This document shows positions 14,300 through 22,353 of a stretch of DNA of 28,352 nt, in pieces. The stretch is taken from positions 1-28,352 of the IMG/VR virus record IMGVR_UViG_3300027659_000161, one strand, 5' to 3'. This stretch comes from a virus. A program made the position numbers and the translations under genes. The notes below the pieces were generated by a model. The model saw only the letters and a program-made list of their open reading frames with translations, did not search any database and was not told the DNA's origin. Position 1 is the stretch's first letter. The number at the start of each line of letters is the position of its first letter.

Positions 14300-14529
14300 A
14301 GACTAAAAACAACACAGGTGCTATCTTTAAAAATGATAAAAAGACAGCAGAAACTCAACCCGACTACAAAGGGAAAGTAAATGTAAACGGTGCTGACATG
14401 GAGGTGGCACTATGGCTTAAAGAAAGTAAATCAGGCACAAAGTATTTTAGTGCTACATTTCAAGAGCCTTATGTAAAACCTGAAGCTAGAGTAGTAACTG
14501 ATGAGCAGGATGATGATTTGCCATTCTAA
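14296..14529 (+). CDS. Mini protein with SSB-type acidic C-terminal tip (possible single-strand binding protein)
   Basis: 77 residues. It ends in DEQDDDLPF, almost identical to the acidic tip (DDDIPF) by which bacterial SSB recruits repair and replication proteins. The body (GAIFKNDKKTAETQPDYKGK, then VNGADMEVALWLKESKSGTK and YFSATFQ) is a short set of strands, about half the size of a normal SSB OB-fold. It lies in the operon with ERF and exonuclease, where phages usually carry SSB, and no other SSB gene is visible. It may be a reduced single-strand binder, or a decoy that occupies the SSB docking sites of host proteins. The start overlaps tandem TTAACAAT repeats, suggesting control of its own synthesis. 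Confidence 0.65.
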   Translation: METKNNTGAIFKNDKKTAETQPDYKGKVNVNGADMEVALWLKESKSGTKYFSATFQEPYVKPEARVVTDEQDDDLPF

Positions 14530-14539
14530 ATAATATTAC

Positions 14540-14547
14540 TATATTTG
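14540..14547 (+). promoter_or_regulatory. Bacteroidetes-type promoter element 4 bases before a start codon
   Basis: TATATTTG at 14540-14547, with the ATG of the next gene at 14552. Since this element is centred about 7 bases before the transcription start, the mRNA would begin at or within a base or two of the ATG, that is, leaderless. It could drive a separate unit running into the sigma-like and terminase genes. Confidence 0.6.
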
Positions 14548-14551
14548 GGCC

Positions 14552-14800
14552 ATGACTTTACTAGCCCTTATACCATTAGCTTGGTGGTTTGTTACTTTTG
14601 AGCCACTACAAGCAACCTTTAACAGCTTATTCAAGTATAACACAAGAATACCATTAGCCATACATATACACTCTGCACTGAGCTGTATTAAATGTGTGGC
14701 TTTTTGGCTTACTATATTTTGTACCTTTGATTTTATCCTGGCTTGTCAGGCTGCACTAATTGCTTATATACTAGATGAATGTTTACAGAAGCTGAGATAG
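14552..14800 (+). CDS. Membrane protein with CxxC motif (82 aa)
   Basis: 82 residues with hydrophobic segments at about 1-15, 45-65 and 60-77. The segment ALSCIKCVAFWLTIF places a C..C pair just before a membrane helix, a layout seen in small membrane proteins (DUF1360-like) with a cysteine motif followed by FW. Its function is unknown. It begins after a TATATTTG promoter element and overlaps the next gene by 22 bases. Confidence 0.65.
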   Translation: MTLLALIPLAWWFVTFEPLQATFNSLFKYNTRIPLAIHIHSALSCIKCVAFWLTIFCTFDFILACQAALIAYILDECLQKLR

Positions 14801-14994
14801 AACTCGTAGATACAATAGCTAAGATGCCTGATAGTGAAAGGTATACTAAGTATAGCTGTATCAAATTGTATAAGATTAAAGAGAAGTATGAGGGTAGACA
14901 ACCTAGGGAGTGCTTCTGTGCATCAACTCGTAGGAGGATATGGTCAAAAGATTTTGAGACGTGGTATGAAAAAAGCCTTAGACAACTACATTAG
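14779..14994 (+). CDS. Small conserved-looking protein with CFC...RRRIW motif (71 aa)
   Basis: 71 residues: a helical N-terminus (TEAEIELVDTIAKMPDSERY), a Lys-rich middle and PRECFCASTRRRIWSKDFETWY near the end. The Cys-x-Cys, the Arg cluster and the Trp/Phe/Trp pattern suggest a nucleic acid or protein contact site. It lies between a membrane protein and the sigma-like protein, overlapping both. I do not know its function; a partner of the sigma-like protein is possible by position only. Confidence 0.6.
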   Translation: MFTEAEIELVDTIAKMPDSERYTKYSCIKLYKIKEKYEGRQPRECFCASTRRRIWSKDFETWYEKSLRQLH

Positions 14995-15499
14995 CAGCAA
15001 CTATGCTGAGGTGAGGGCATACACTGCCTACTTTCTATCTAAGATGGGGAGCTATATCGACGCTGATACCGTAATAAATAATTCATACCTACACGTAGTT
15101 ACAATAGATGGTGATCCTGGTAATGTTAAGGCCTACCTACTCAACACAATTAAGTATCAGGTGTTATGGTCTACATCAAAGAGCCACAGGGATGATAAGA
15201 TAACAGCCATTGAGCATCCATTAACTGAGCCTGTAGATGATGATGATTTGATGCATAAGCTGAGGGAAGATAAGAAGTATTCATTTCACAAAGGATTGAT
15301 AGAGATCTATCGAAATCAGATAACAGATAAGGTTGAACTGATAGTATTTGAAGCATACATTGATAAGGGATACATAACCAGTAGAGCATTAGCTACTTAT
15401 TTTGGAATAACACATACTCCTGCTTACTATTTGATAAAGGAATTAAAACAAAACATAAACAAATTACAATATAGGTATGAAACCGAGCCAAGTAATTAG
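14966..15499 (+). CDS. Sigma-70/ECF-like transcription factor, candidate late regulator
   Basis: 177 residues from ATG 14966 (MKKALDNY). An open frame extends upstream to 14834, but that part lies inside the previous gene. The N-terminal half follows the plan of sigma region 2: NYAEVRAYTAYFLSKMG, ADTVINNSYLHV (compare AEDLVQETFL) and VKAYLLNTIKYQVLWSTSKS (compare the WL..IARN...D.RR segment). The C-terminal part (VFEAYIDKGYITSRALATYF, then GITHTPAYYLIKELKQNIN) reads as a region-4 helix-turn-helix. An acidic linker (EPVDDDDLMHK) lies between. It precedes terminase and the late genes, and those genes share an upstream element unlike the early promoters, so it may direct late transcription. Moderate confidence, because similarity is by pattern only. 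Confidence 0.6.
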   Translation: MKKALDNYISSNYAEVRAYTAYFLSKMGSYIDADTVINNSYLHVVTIDGDPGNVKAYLLNTIKYQVLWSTSKSHRDDKITAIEHPLTEPVDDDDLMHKLREDKKYSFHKGLIEIYRNQITDKVELIVFEAYIDKGYITSRALATYFGITHTPAYYLIKELKQNINKLQYRYETEPSN

Positions 15500-15641
15500 T
15501 ATCTTTAGCCTGTTAATAGCTCTGAGCTGTGGCCTTGCTTTGTTTTGTTTAGACTATGAGTGGGCATCAAGAGCTGCAGGATTATGGATAGCATTTTATT
15601 ATACATTTTTAATTTTAACACAGTATGAAGACAAAGAATGA
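15477..15641 (+). CDS. Small membrane protein (54 aa)
   Basis: Starts 23 bases inside the end of the sigma-like gene. Two hydrophobic helices: VISIFSLLIALSCGLALFCL and AAGLWIAFYYTFLILT, separated by a short DYEWASR turn, with a charged tail. It overlaps the next gene by 17 bases. Could be a membrane-acting accessory protein, such as a holin partner, but it is far from the lysis cassette. Confidence 0.55.
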   Translation: MKPSQVISIFSLLIALSCGLALFCLDYEWASRAAGLWIAFYYTFLILTQYEDKE

Positions 15642-15816
15642 ATACTTAGGTCAGTACATCACTACCTACAATGGCAACTATGAGAGAACTATAGAGGTCA
15701 CAGAAGATATGGCCAAAGAGCATAAGTACTATACCTCTATAGGTTTAGGTTACTTGTTTGAGGAGAGCACTCCTAAGGTAAAGTATAAAGGGGTAGAAAA
15801 TGAAAAAGCAGATTAG
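15625..15816 (+). CDS. Small protein of unknown function (63 aa)
   Basis: 63 residues, charged, with Tyr-rich strands (EYLGQYITTYNGNYERTIEV) followed by EDMAKEHKYYTSIGLGYLFEE. No known motif. It overlaps both neighbours (17 bases upstream, 17 downstream), which supports it as a translated gene. Confidence 0.6.
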   Translation: MKTKNEYLGQYITTYNGNYERTIEVTEDMAKEHKYYTSIGLGYLFEESTPKVKYKGVENEKAD

Positions 15817-15934
15817 TTCTACTTCGACACTATCTAAGCCTAAGGTCAAGAGACCAGGTGTACACGCTAAGACTAAAAACTCTAAGCTTAAAGCATCTAA
15901 GAATTATGTTAAACAATATAAACAACAGGGATAA
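15800..15934 (+). CDS. Small, very basic protein before the terminase genes (44 aa)
   Basis: 44 residues, about a third Lys/Arg, no hydrophobic core: KPKVKRPGVHAKTKNSKLKA, then SKNYVKQYKQQG. The KRPGVHAKTK and SKNYVKQY segments are a recurring pattern in front of terminase genes of Bacteroidetes phages as I remember them. It is fused by TAATG to the small terminase gene, suggesting equal production. It may bind DNA or RNA during packaging; this is inference. Confidence 0.6.
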   Translation: MKKQISSTSTLSKPKVKRPGVHAKTKNSKLKASKNYVKQYKQQG

Positions 15935-16347
15935 TGCCTAAGCCTAAATTAATAGAAACTCCTGAAAAGTTAATGGAGATATTTGAGGCTTATAAAGCTC
16001 ATTGTGCTGCTAATCCTAGGATTAAATGGGTGCTGTCTCAAAAGACTGCTGAGATGGTTCCTGAGCCTTTAAGAGTACCTTTGACTAATGAGGGCTTTGA
16101 GATATTCTGCTATAATAACTACTCAGATGTGCACCATTATTTTGATAACACTGATGGTCGATATTCTGAATATAGGACAATCTGTACGCACATAAAGAAA
16201 GAGATCCGTAACGATCAAATCACAGGAGGAATGGTAGGACAGTTTAACCCATCCATAACTCAACGTCTCAACTCATTAAAAGAGCACACAGATGTCACTA
16301 GTGGTGATGAGAAGATATCAGCTATTACTGTTACTATAGTTAAGTAG
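15934..16347 (+). CDS. terS: Terminase small subunit
   Basis: 137 residues. Resembles small terminase subunits of the P22 gp3/DNA-packaging type: LMEIFEAYKAHCAANPRIKW, VPLTNEGFEIFCY, then HHYFDNTDGRYSEY, ICTHIKKEIRNDQITGGMVG and FNPSITQRLNSLKEHTD. The small subunit recognises phage DNA and loads the large subunit. The large subunit gene follows after 58 bases, which confirms the call. Coupled by TAATG to the basic 44-residue protein. Confidence 0.88.
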   Translation: MPKPKLIETPEKLMEIFEAYKAHCAANPRIKWVLSQKTAEMVPEPLRVPLTNEGFEIFCYNNYSDVHHYFDNTDGRYSEYRTICTHIKKEIRNDQITGGMVGQFNPSITQRLNSLKEHTDVTSGDEKISAITVTIVK

Positions 16348-16405
16348 TAGTATAGTATAATAATAATAATAACAATATAGTATCTAACTAGGTACTAGCT
16401 TTGCT

Positions 16406-17554
16406 ATGGAGATAAAAAGCACAGTCATCTTTGAGAAGAACTATGATGCCATAGCAGGAGACAAACGCTTCATAATTAATGAGGGTGGTTCCAGGAGCTC
16501 TAAGACTTACAGCCTTTGTCAGCTGATGATTATCTACTGCCTGCAGAATAACAATAAGGTGGTGAGTGTAATACGTAAAACCTTCCCTGCCCTACGTGCT
16601 ACAGTACTCAGAGACTTCATAGAGATCCTCAAAGATATAGGGCTTTATAAGCAGGAGATGCATAACAAGAGTGAGCACATCTATACCTTCGCTAATGGAT
16701 CTATGGTAGAGTTCTTTAGTGTAGATGATGAGCAGAAGATAAGGGGTAGAAAGAGAGACATAGCCTGGTGCAATGAAGCCAATGAGCTGTACTTTGATGA
16801 CTTCACTCAGCTCAATATGAGAACTGAGGATAAGCTAATCTTTGACTACAACCCTAGTGATAGTGCATCCTGGTTATATGAGCTACCTGCTGAGGATAGC
16901 GTGAAGATAAAGAGCACCTATAAGGATAACCCCTTCCTACCTGAAAGCATCAAGGCACAGATAGAGGATCTAGCTAGAACAGATGAGGCACTGTATCAGA
17001 TCTATGCCCTAGGTGAGAAGGCTATCTCTAAGAGTAACATCTATTCTCAATGGTCCTTTGTAGCTCATAGGCCTGCTAAGTTTGTTAAGTACGTATATGG
17101 ATTAGATTTTGGGTACAATCACCCCACAGCTTTGATGAGGGTATACTACTGTGATAATGATATCTATATAGAGCCTGTAATATATGAGAGCTACCTAACC
17201 ACTACTATGCTCATAGAGAAGTTAGCAACCCTGAACATAGAACAAACGGTAACCATCTTAGCAGATTACTCACGTCCAGAAATCATACAAGAAATGAACA
17301 TAGCAGGGTATGATGTTCAGAATGCAAACAAAGTAGTTAAGAAGGGGATAGACAACCTTAAGACCTTTGGTGTATTTTGCCAAGATGATAAGGCAATCAA
17401 GAGGGAGTATGAGAATTACAAATGGAAGAAGATAGGTGACTTCATAACTGATGAACCTGTTAAACTATTTGACGATGCAATGGATGCCATCCGTTACGCC
17501 ACTACTCACATAAGGCAGGAGTACTACACTGATGACAGCTACTATGCATTCTGA
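16406..17554 (+). CDS. terL: Terminase large subunit (Terminase_3 type ATPase plus nuclease)
   Basis: 382 residues. ATPase part: EGGSRSSKTYS near 26-36 (Walker A variant) and IAWCNEANE near 119-127 (Walker B with catalytic Glu), with DYNPSD as motif III. Nuclease part: YGLDFGYNHP near 230-239, ILADYSRPE and FDDAMDAIRYATTH near 355-368 carry the acidic residues of the RNase H-like fold. It powers DNA packaging and cuts the concatemer. The size is typical. The 58-base gap before it (16348-16405) has an ATAATAATAATAAC run and AATATAG, a partial match to the late element, 26 bases from the start codon. Confidence 0.93.
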   Translation: MEIKSTVIFEKNYDAIAGDKRFIINEGGSRSSKTYSLCQLMIIYCLQNNNKVVSVIRKTFPALRATVLRDFIEILKDIGLYKQEMHNKSEHIYTFANGSMVEFFSVDDEQKIRGRKRDIAWCNEANELYFDDFTQLNMRTEDKLIFDYNPSDSASWLYELPAEDSVKIKSTYKDNPFLPESIKAQIEDLARTDEALYQIYALGEKAISKSNIYSQWSFVAHRPAKFVKYVYGLDFGYNHPTALMRVYYCDNDIYIEPVIYESYLTTTMLIEKLATLNIEQTVTILADYSRPEIIQEMNIAGYDVQNANKVVKKGIDNLKTFGVFCQDDKAIKREYENYKWKKIGDFITDEPVKLFDDAMDAIRYATTHIRQEYYTDDSYYAF

Positions 17555-17711
17555 TATCCTACATAAGATACAAGTGGTGCAAGCCTTCATCTACCATAAG
17601 ACAGGTAAGCAAGTGAGGATAGTATTTAACCGACCTGATAGGATGCAGCTGCACCTTCAGCTATTAGAGCAAGCTTATGCTGTTGCCATGGCTGAGTTCA
17701 AAAACAAATAA
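17544..17711 (+). CDS. Small protein after terminase (55 aa)
   Basis: Starts 11 bases inside the terminase gene. Strand-strand-helix pattern (VQAFIYHKTGKQVRIVFNRP, then DRMQLHLQLLEQAYAVAMAE). No family recognised. The overlap and codon content resembling the neighbours support it as real. It is followed by the late element at 17704-17730. Confidence 0.55.
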   Translation: MHSDILHKIQVVQAFIYHKTGKQVRIVFNRPDRMQLHLQLLEQAYAVAMAEFKNK

Positions 17712-17730
17712 TTTAATCTAAATAATATAG
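17704..17730 (+). promoter_or_regulatory. Putative late promoter element (ACAAA-N15-AATATAG)
   Basis: ACAAA (17704-17708), 15 bases, AATATAG (17724-17730), then GT and the ATG at 17733. Same arrangement as before 28064 and, with two changes, before 2541. It would start the tail gene unit. Confidence 0.5.
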
Positions 17731-17732
17731 GT

Positions 17733-19193
17733 ATGCCAACTACACAAATAGCAATAGCACAGCCACTGATGCCTGCATACAATCCTATCAAGTTTATCTA
17801 TGATAGCACAAACAACAACCTACAAGGTTTCAAATATATCTTTGATATCTACGAAAGTGGTACAGCTAACAAGATAGCAGAGTACAGGGTGATGCCTGTT
17901 TATGGCACTGGTTATGGTGAGGTAGATTTGTCGAAGCTCTTACAGGCTCAGGTAAGCTATGACTTAAACCTAACCAACACTACAGCATATAACGCAACTA
18001 ACAGCCACTACAAGTATGATGTAAAGGTAGGAGAAGAGTATCTGACTACTACCACTTATATTAACACACTTACATTTAGTGGAGTCAACGTGCAGATTAA
18101 CGTAGTCAATACATTTGTAGCAGGTGACCAAATCAATATCACTCAGGCAGATTTTGGTGTAGCCAACCCAAACCTTGAGGGGCTGTTCACAGTTCTATCT
18201 GTAGGGGTAGGCTTTCTAGTAGTGAGCTCACCATGGGCAGCTGTAACGAATGCAACTATCAATGGAGCTATCACTTATGCAGATGGTAGAAAGACAATCA
18301 CTAGGGATATAATCACAGCACTAAACAAATTTGTATTCAACGGAGCAATTAGATGGGTAGAATGGCCTAGCTATGACTATGATGATTTTATGCTTAATGG
18401 CTTTCAGGATAGATTTTTAACCAACCTACCACCTTCTGATTTCTATGCTACCTTATCCCAGGATCTATGGGTAAATGCTGTGGCTAATGGATCACCTACT
18501 CCTCCTGATACAGTATTCTTTCAGACAAGTGATGGTGATACTTTTGAAAAGAACGTAACAGCTACCGATCATGTTAGTGGTATATCTATAGGGCCTAACA
18601 ATCATGGTGTACTATCTGTAGTATCAGGAGCACTACCAATGATTAAGCCTACTACTGAATGGTATACAGTACGCTATGAAAGGAATGGCTTTCCAGACTC
18701 AAAACAATACAAGGTTAATTTAGATAGGAGAGTAAGAACAGTAGAGCACTCAATCTTATTCTTAGATCGTATGGGCTCATGGGGTAGCTTTGCTTTCACA
18801 GGAAGGGCATACACTACAGGTAACATAACACGTGAGCAATTTAACAAAGATATACCAGGATACGTTGAGACTTCAGGGATAGATAGATGGTTGTACGAAA
18901 CTACTGAGACAGGTATGACTAACACTTACATAAGCACTGATACTACCATAGCACTTAACACCGATTGGATGAATGAGACAATGGCTATGTACTTCACTGA
19001 ACTTTGTAGCTCACCAAATACCTATTTGAAGCTCAGCAACTATGATGCAGATTGTGAGGCACCTGAGAGTGCTGAGTATGTAAGCTGCACTATAGTCACT
19101 TCTACCTTTGAGGAGTTTAAGCAACGGAATAAGAATTTAATAAAGCAGAGCATAGTAGTTAAGCTAGCTAACAACAATATAGTAAACTCTTAA
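17733..19193 (+). CDS. Large virion protein, probably tail tip or baseplate component
   Basis: 486 residues, rich in Thr, Asn and Tyr, no signal peptide or membrane segment, long beta-rich stretches (LTFSGVNVQINVVNTFVAGD) typical of tail structural proteins. Near the C-terminus, WLYETTETGMTNTYIST and SAEYVSCTIVTSTFEEFKQR are distinctive but I cannot tie them to a named family. It precedes the 1,052-residue fibre/hub protein by 1 base and the tape measure gene after that, so it is a tail part by context. It could also be a tail-tip hub or a receptor-binding accessory protein. Confidence 0.65.
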   Translation: MPTTQIAIAQPLMPAYNPIKFIYDSTNNNLQGFKYIFDIYESGTANKIAEYRVMPVYGTGYGEVDLSKLLQAQVSYDLNLTNTTAYNATNSHYKYDVKVGEEYLTTTTYINTLTFSGVNVQINVVNTFVAGDQINITQADFGVANPNLEGLFTVLSVGVGFLVVSSPWAAVTNATINGAITYADGRKTITRDIITALNKFVFNGAIRWVEWPSYDYDDFMLNGFQDRFLTNLPPSDFYATLSQDLWVNAVANGSPTPPDTVFFQTSDGDTFEKNVTATDHVSGISIGPNNHGVLSVVSGALPMIKPTTEWYTVRYERNGFPDSKQYKVNLDRRVRTVEHSILFLDRMGSWGSFAFTGRAYTTGNITREQFNKDIPGYVETSGIDRWLYETTETGMTNTYISTDTTIALNTDWMNETMAMYFTELCSSPNTYLKLSNYDADCEAPESAEYVSCTIVTSTFEEFKQRNKNLIKQSIVVKLANNNIVNS

Positions 19194-19194
19194 G

Positions 19195-22100
19195 ATGGTA
19201 AGGATACAACTAGCAACAGGCTACTTAGATGTTAAGGAGGGCACTGCCTTCCCCTTGAATTTTCAAGTGGGAGACATAAGGGATATTAGTAAGAGACAAG
19301 GCAACTACTCTAAGACTATCACTCTCACTGGCAGTAAGAATAACAACAACCTACTCAACCATTACTATGATGTAAATATAGTGGAGGGCACGTTCAACAT
19401 CAATGCTCTTACTACAGGATCAGTTATTCAGGATGGCATACCAATAATGGAGGATGTATCTATACAGCTCACCTCGGTTAAGAAGGCACAAATGACTGAT
19501 GGCTATGAGGAACATGTGGAGTATGAGGTACTTATCAAAGATAGTAAAGCAGATTTCTTTACAGCCATTGCTAACAAGGACTTAACTGATATAGATTTCA
19601 GTGATTTCAACCATACCTATGATGCATTCAATGTAGTCAATAGATTTGGTAATACAGTGGTAGATGGCTTCAAGTATTTTCTACCTGCTAACACTGCCTA
19701 CATTTACAACACTCAGGAGTTTAAGCCTGCTATATTTGCTAAGATATATTTTGATAGAATTTTCGCTGATGCTGGCTTCACTTATGATTGGCCTAGTATT
19801 GCCTATGATAGATTTGACAAGCTGTTTATCCCTTACAATGGTGGGGTAGATAACTTTGACTATAATGACTATTTGGTTAAGGCAGAGATTACAACTCCTA
19901 CTACTTTTGTAGGTGGTAACTTTGGACCAGGTACAACTGCGATTAACCCTGCACAAACTTTTACAGGATGGACTGAGCTAGAAGATCCTCAGAATATCTT
20001 TAACCCTGTAACAGGTGTATACACTACACCATTCAATATCAGCTCAGCTAACTCTCAGCAGTATGACTATAGTATTACCATAGCTTATAGCCTTCAGTTA
20101 AACAATACATCAGGAGGTATTTTATATGCAGGTGATAGTCAGGGAGCAGCTAACCCTACCTACTACAAGCCTAGATTAAATCTACAAGCAGCAGGCTTAG
20201 GCCCTATTGTTAGTAACCTATACACTAACCCTACACCTCCTTCTGGTAGCAACATAGCAAACAATGCAGTGGAAGCCCCTTTAACCATACCTAATGGTGT
20301 TACTACTATTCTTTCACAAACTGCACAAACTACTTTAGCTCTTAGCTATCCTCAACTAAACCAATTATCATCTGGCACTTTACGATTAGGTGTAGCAAAC
20401 GTATCACCTCCATTAGTAGGTCAAACAACACCTCAAGTATATTGGAGGTCAGGTGGAACAGGAGGCACTAACTCTGCAGCTGTAGTTATAGAGGCTGTGA
20501 TTACATCCATTCAAATTAGTATAGTACCTAACAGTACAATCTATGCAATAGGTGGCACCATAGAGGTAAATGATTATGTACCTAAAAAAATTAAGCAGAG
20601 TGATTTCATTAAGGGCATTTTCAATATGTATAACCTATATGCTCAGGTAGATAGCGTACAACCAAACAAACTACTACTGCAGAATAGGGATGATTTCTAT
20701 GATAGTGGTGTGGAGGTAGACTGGACTGCGAAGCTCGCTAAGGACCAGGAGCAGGAGCTATCATTTTTGCCTGAGATTACAGCTAAGAAAGTAATACTAA
20801 CTTATGCACCTGATAAAGATGCACCCAATGTAACTTATACCAATGCCACTAATGATATCTATGGGCAGGTAGAGGTAATCTTTGATAATGAATATGTTAA
20901 GGAGGTAGAAACTAAGCCAATACTATTTAGCCCTACACCTGTGATTAAGACTTTGTTTGGAGCATTTGTACCTATGATAGCAGGTGCAGCACCTGAGACA
21001 AACATAAGGATACTATACGATAAGACTACCACTACTACACCATTAGCAACCTGTGGCCCATATTCTATTTTAGACTATGGATCTGTAGGGCAAAGTAATT
21101 TAACAGTCTATCCTTTGGTAGGCCACTTTGATGATCCACTTACTCCTAGCTTTGATATCAACTTTGCTATCTGCGACTTCTACTATTACCAACCTAGCAA
21201 CCTAACTGATAACAATCTATACAATAGATATTGGAGAAGGACTATGGGGCAGATTAATAACGGTAAGATGCTCATAGCCAACTTTGATTTGAAGGAGAAT
21301 GACATCCAAGCTCTTAAGCTCAATGATAAGATAAGGATAGATAACTCATGGTGGAATATCAATAAGGTCATTGATTATGATGCCAATGCTCGCAAGCTTA
21401 CAAGGGTAGAACTTATCAGCATAGACAATGAGATTAACTTTACACCATTCATGGGCCCAGGTGGACCTATCGTACCTACATCCCCATCAGCTATAGGCCC
21501 TATGCAAATGTTAGCCATGAGTAATATCAATACTACTAGAATGATTACCTCTAACGTGTTTAGCAACCAAGCTAATGCTATGGTAATGGGTAGAGGCAAC
21601 GTGATAGTAGGAGGCACTAGATCAGTGGTAGTAGGTGATGGGTACATAGTGAGTGAGAATGAAATGGTAACAGATAACTTAACAACTGCTACTATAAATG
21701 GTGAGTCTATCTCAGAGCTCTTTCCTCCATTTGTTAAGACAAAAGCTGATGATTTAACACTGTGGAATAATGGACAAGGAAATATAGGCAGTAATACTAC
21801 CTATGGCGAAAGTGCGTTAAGAAGTAATACTACAGGTTTTGATAACACAGCTATAGGTGCAAATGCTCTTACTTTCAACATTATAGGTAACGGTAACACA
21901 GCTGTAGGGGTAAGTGCTTTAATTAGTAACACGAGTGATGATAACACTGCTTTAGGATCAAATGCATTAAATACTAATAATTTAGGTTTTGCTAATACAG
22001 CTGTAGGTGCATCTGCTATGGTTAATAACAGTATAGGTTTTAGTAACACAGCTATAGGTGTATCTGCCTTAGCTAATAACACTACAGGTGAGTATAACAA

Positions 22101-22353
22101 TGCTATAGGTGTCAATGCATTACTTGGCAATACCACAGGTGATAATAACACTGCTTTAGGTATATCTACTGATAGTGGCAACTTTGATGCTTCAATTATA
22201 TTAGGCAGGGATGCAACTGCTACAGCTTCTAATCAATTTGTATCAGGTAGTGTAACTTATCCTGCAGGGGCAGTGAGCGTAGCAGCAGCTGCACAAACTA
22301 GGACATGGGATGTAATTATTAACGGGGTAGCCCACAAAATACTTTTAGCATAA
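19195..22353 (+). CDS. Tail fibre/baseplate protein with YadA-like head repeats
   Basis: 1,052 residues. The N-terminal part (PLNFQVGDIRDISKRQGNYS, then KTITLTGSKNNNNLLNHYYD) is of a kind I associate with baseplate/hub proteins of Bacteroidetes phages. A long beta-rich middle follows. From about residue 868 there are seven or so repeats of 16-17 residues with the core NTA(I/V/L)G..AL, as in the left-handed beta-roll of YadA-type trimeric adhesins, suggesting a trimeric fibre shaft. The end (GSVTYPAGAVSVAAAAQTRT and WDVIINGVAHKILLA) forms a compact tip. It probably binds the host surface. Directly joined to the tape measure gene by TAATG. Confidence 0.75.
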   Translation: MVRIQLATGYLDVKEGTAFPLNFQVGDIRDISKRQGNYSKTITLTGSKNNNNLLNHYYDVNIVEGTFNINALTTGSVIQDGIPIMEDVSIQLTSVKKAQMTDGYEEHVEYEVLIKDSKADFFTAIANKDLTDIDFSDFNHTYDAFNVVNRFGNTVVDGFKYFLPANTAYIYNTQEFKPAIFAKIYFDRIFADAGFTYDWPSIAYDRFDKLFIPYNGGVDNFDYNDYLVKAEITTPTTFVGGNFGPGTTAINPAQTFTGWTELEDPQNIFNPVTGVYTTPFNISSANSQQYDYSITIAYSLQLNNTSGGILYAGDSQGAANPTYYKPRLNLQAAGLGPIVSNLYTNPTPPSGSNIANNAVEAPLTIPNGVTTILSQTAQTTLALSYPQLNQLSSGTLRLGVANVSPPLVGQTTPQVYWRSGGTGGTNSAAVVIEAVITSIQISIVPNSTIYAIGGTIEVNDYVPKKIKQSDFIKGIFNMYNLYAQVDSVQPNKLLLQNRDDFYDSGVEVDWTAKLAKDQEQELSFLPEITAKKVILTYAPDKDAPNVTYTNATNDIYGQVEVIFDNEYVKEVETKPILFSPTPVIKTLFGAFVPMIAGAAPETNIRILYDKTTTTTPLATCGPYSILDYGSVGQSNLTVYPLVGHFDDPLTPSFDINFAICDFYYYQPSNLTDNNLYNRYWRRTMGQINNGKMLIANFDLKENDIQALKLNDKIRIDNSWWNINKVIDYDANARKLTRVELISIDNEINFTPFMGPGGPIVPTSPSAIGPMQMLAMSNINTTRMITSNVFSNQANAMVMGRGNVIVGGTRSVVVGDGYIVSENEMVTDNLTTATINGESISELFPPFVKTKADDLTLWNNGQGNIGSNTTYGESALRSNTTGFDNTAIGANALTFNIIGNGNTAVGVSALISNTSDDNTALGSNALNTNNLGFANTAVGASAMVNNSIGFSNTAIGVSALANNTTGEYNNAIGVNALLGNTTGDNNTALGISTDSGNFDASIILGRDATATASNQFVSGSVTYPAGAVSVAAAAQTRTWDVIINGVAHKILLA
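21798..22160 (+). repeat. Tandem repeats encoding YadA-head-type NTAxGxxAL units
   Basis: About seven units of 48-54 bases with the core AA(C/T)AC(A/T)GCT(A/T/G)TAGG. Units vary in sequence but keep phase, so they look old and selected rather than recently copied. They also create a long antisense open frame on the minus strand, which is not a gene. Confidence 0.75.

Noticed and set aside
14834-14965. Longer N-terminus of the sigma-like protein
   Set aside because: It is an alternate reading of the CFC...RRRIW gene and has no sigma-like features; the ATG at 14966 starts the region-2-like part.
16380-16400. CTAGGTACTAG before terminase as a regulatory palindrome
   Set aside because: The arms are only CTAG and do not extend; too short to support.
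21801-22181. Long open frame on the minus strand
   Set aside because: It is the antisense shadow of the YadA-type repeats; its own protein is a low-complexity mirror of them and it has no start signal.
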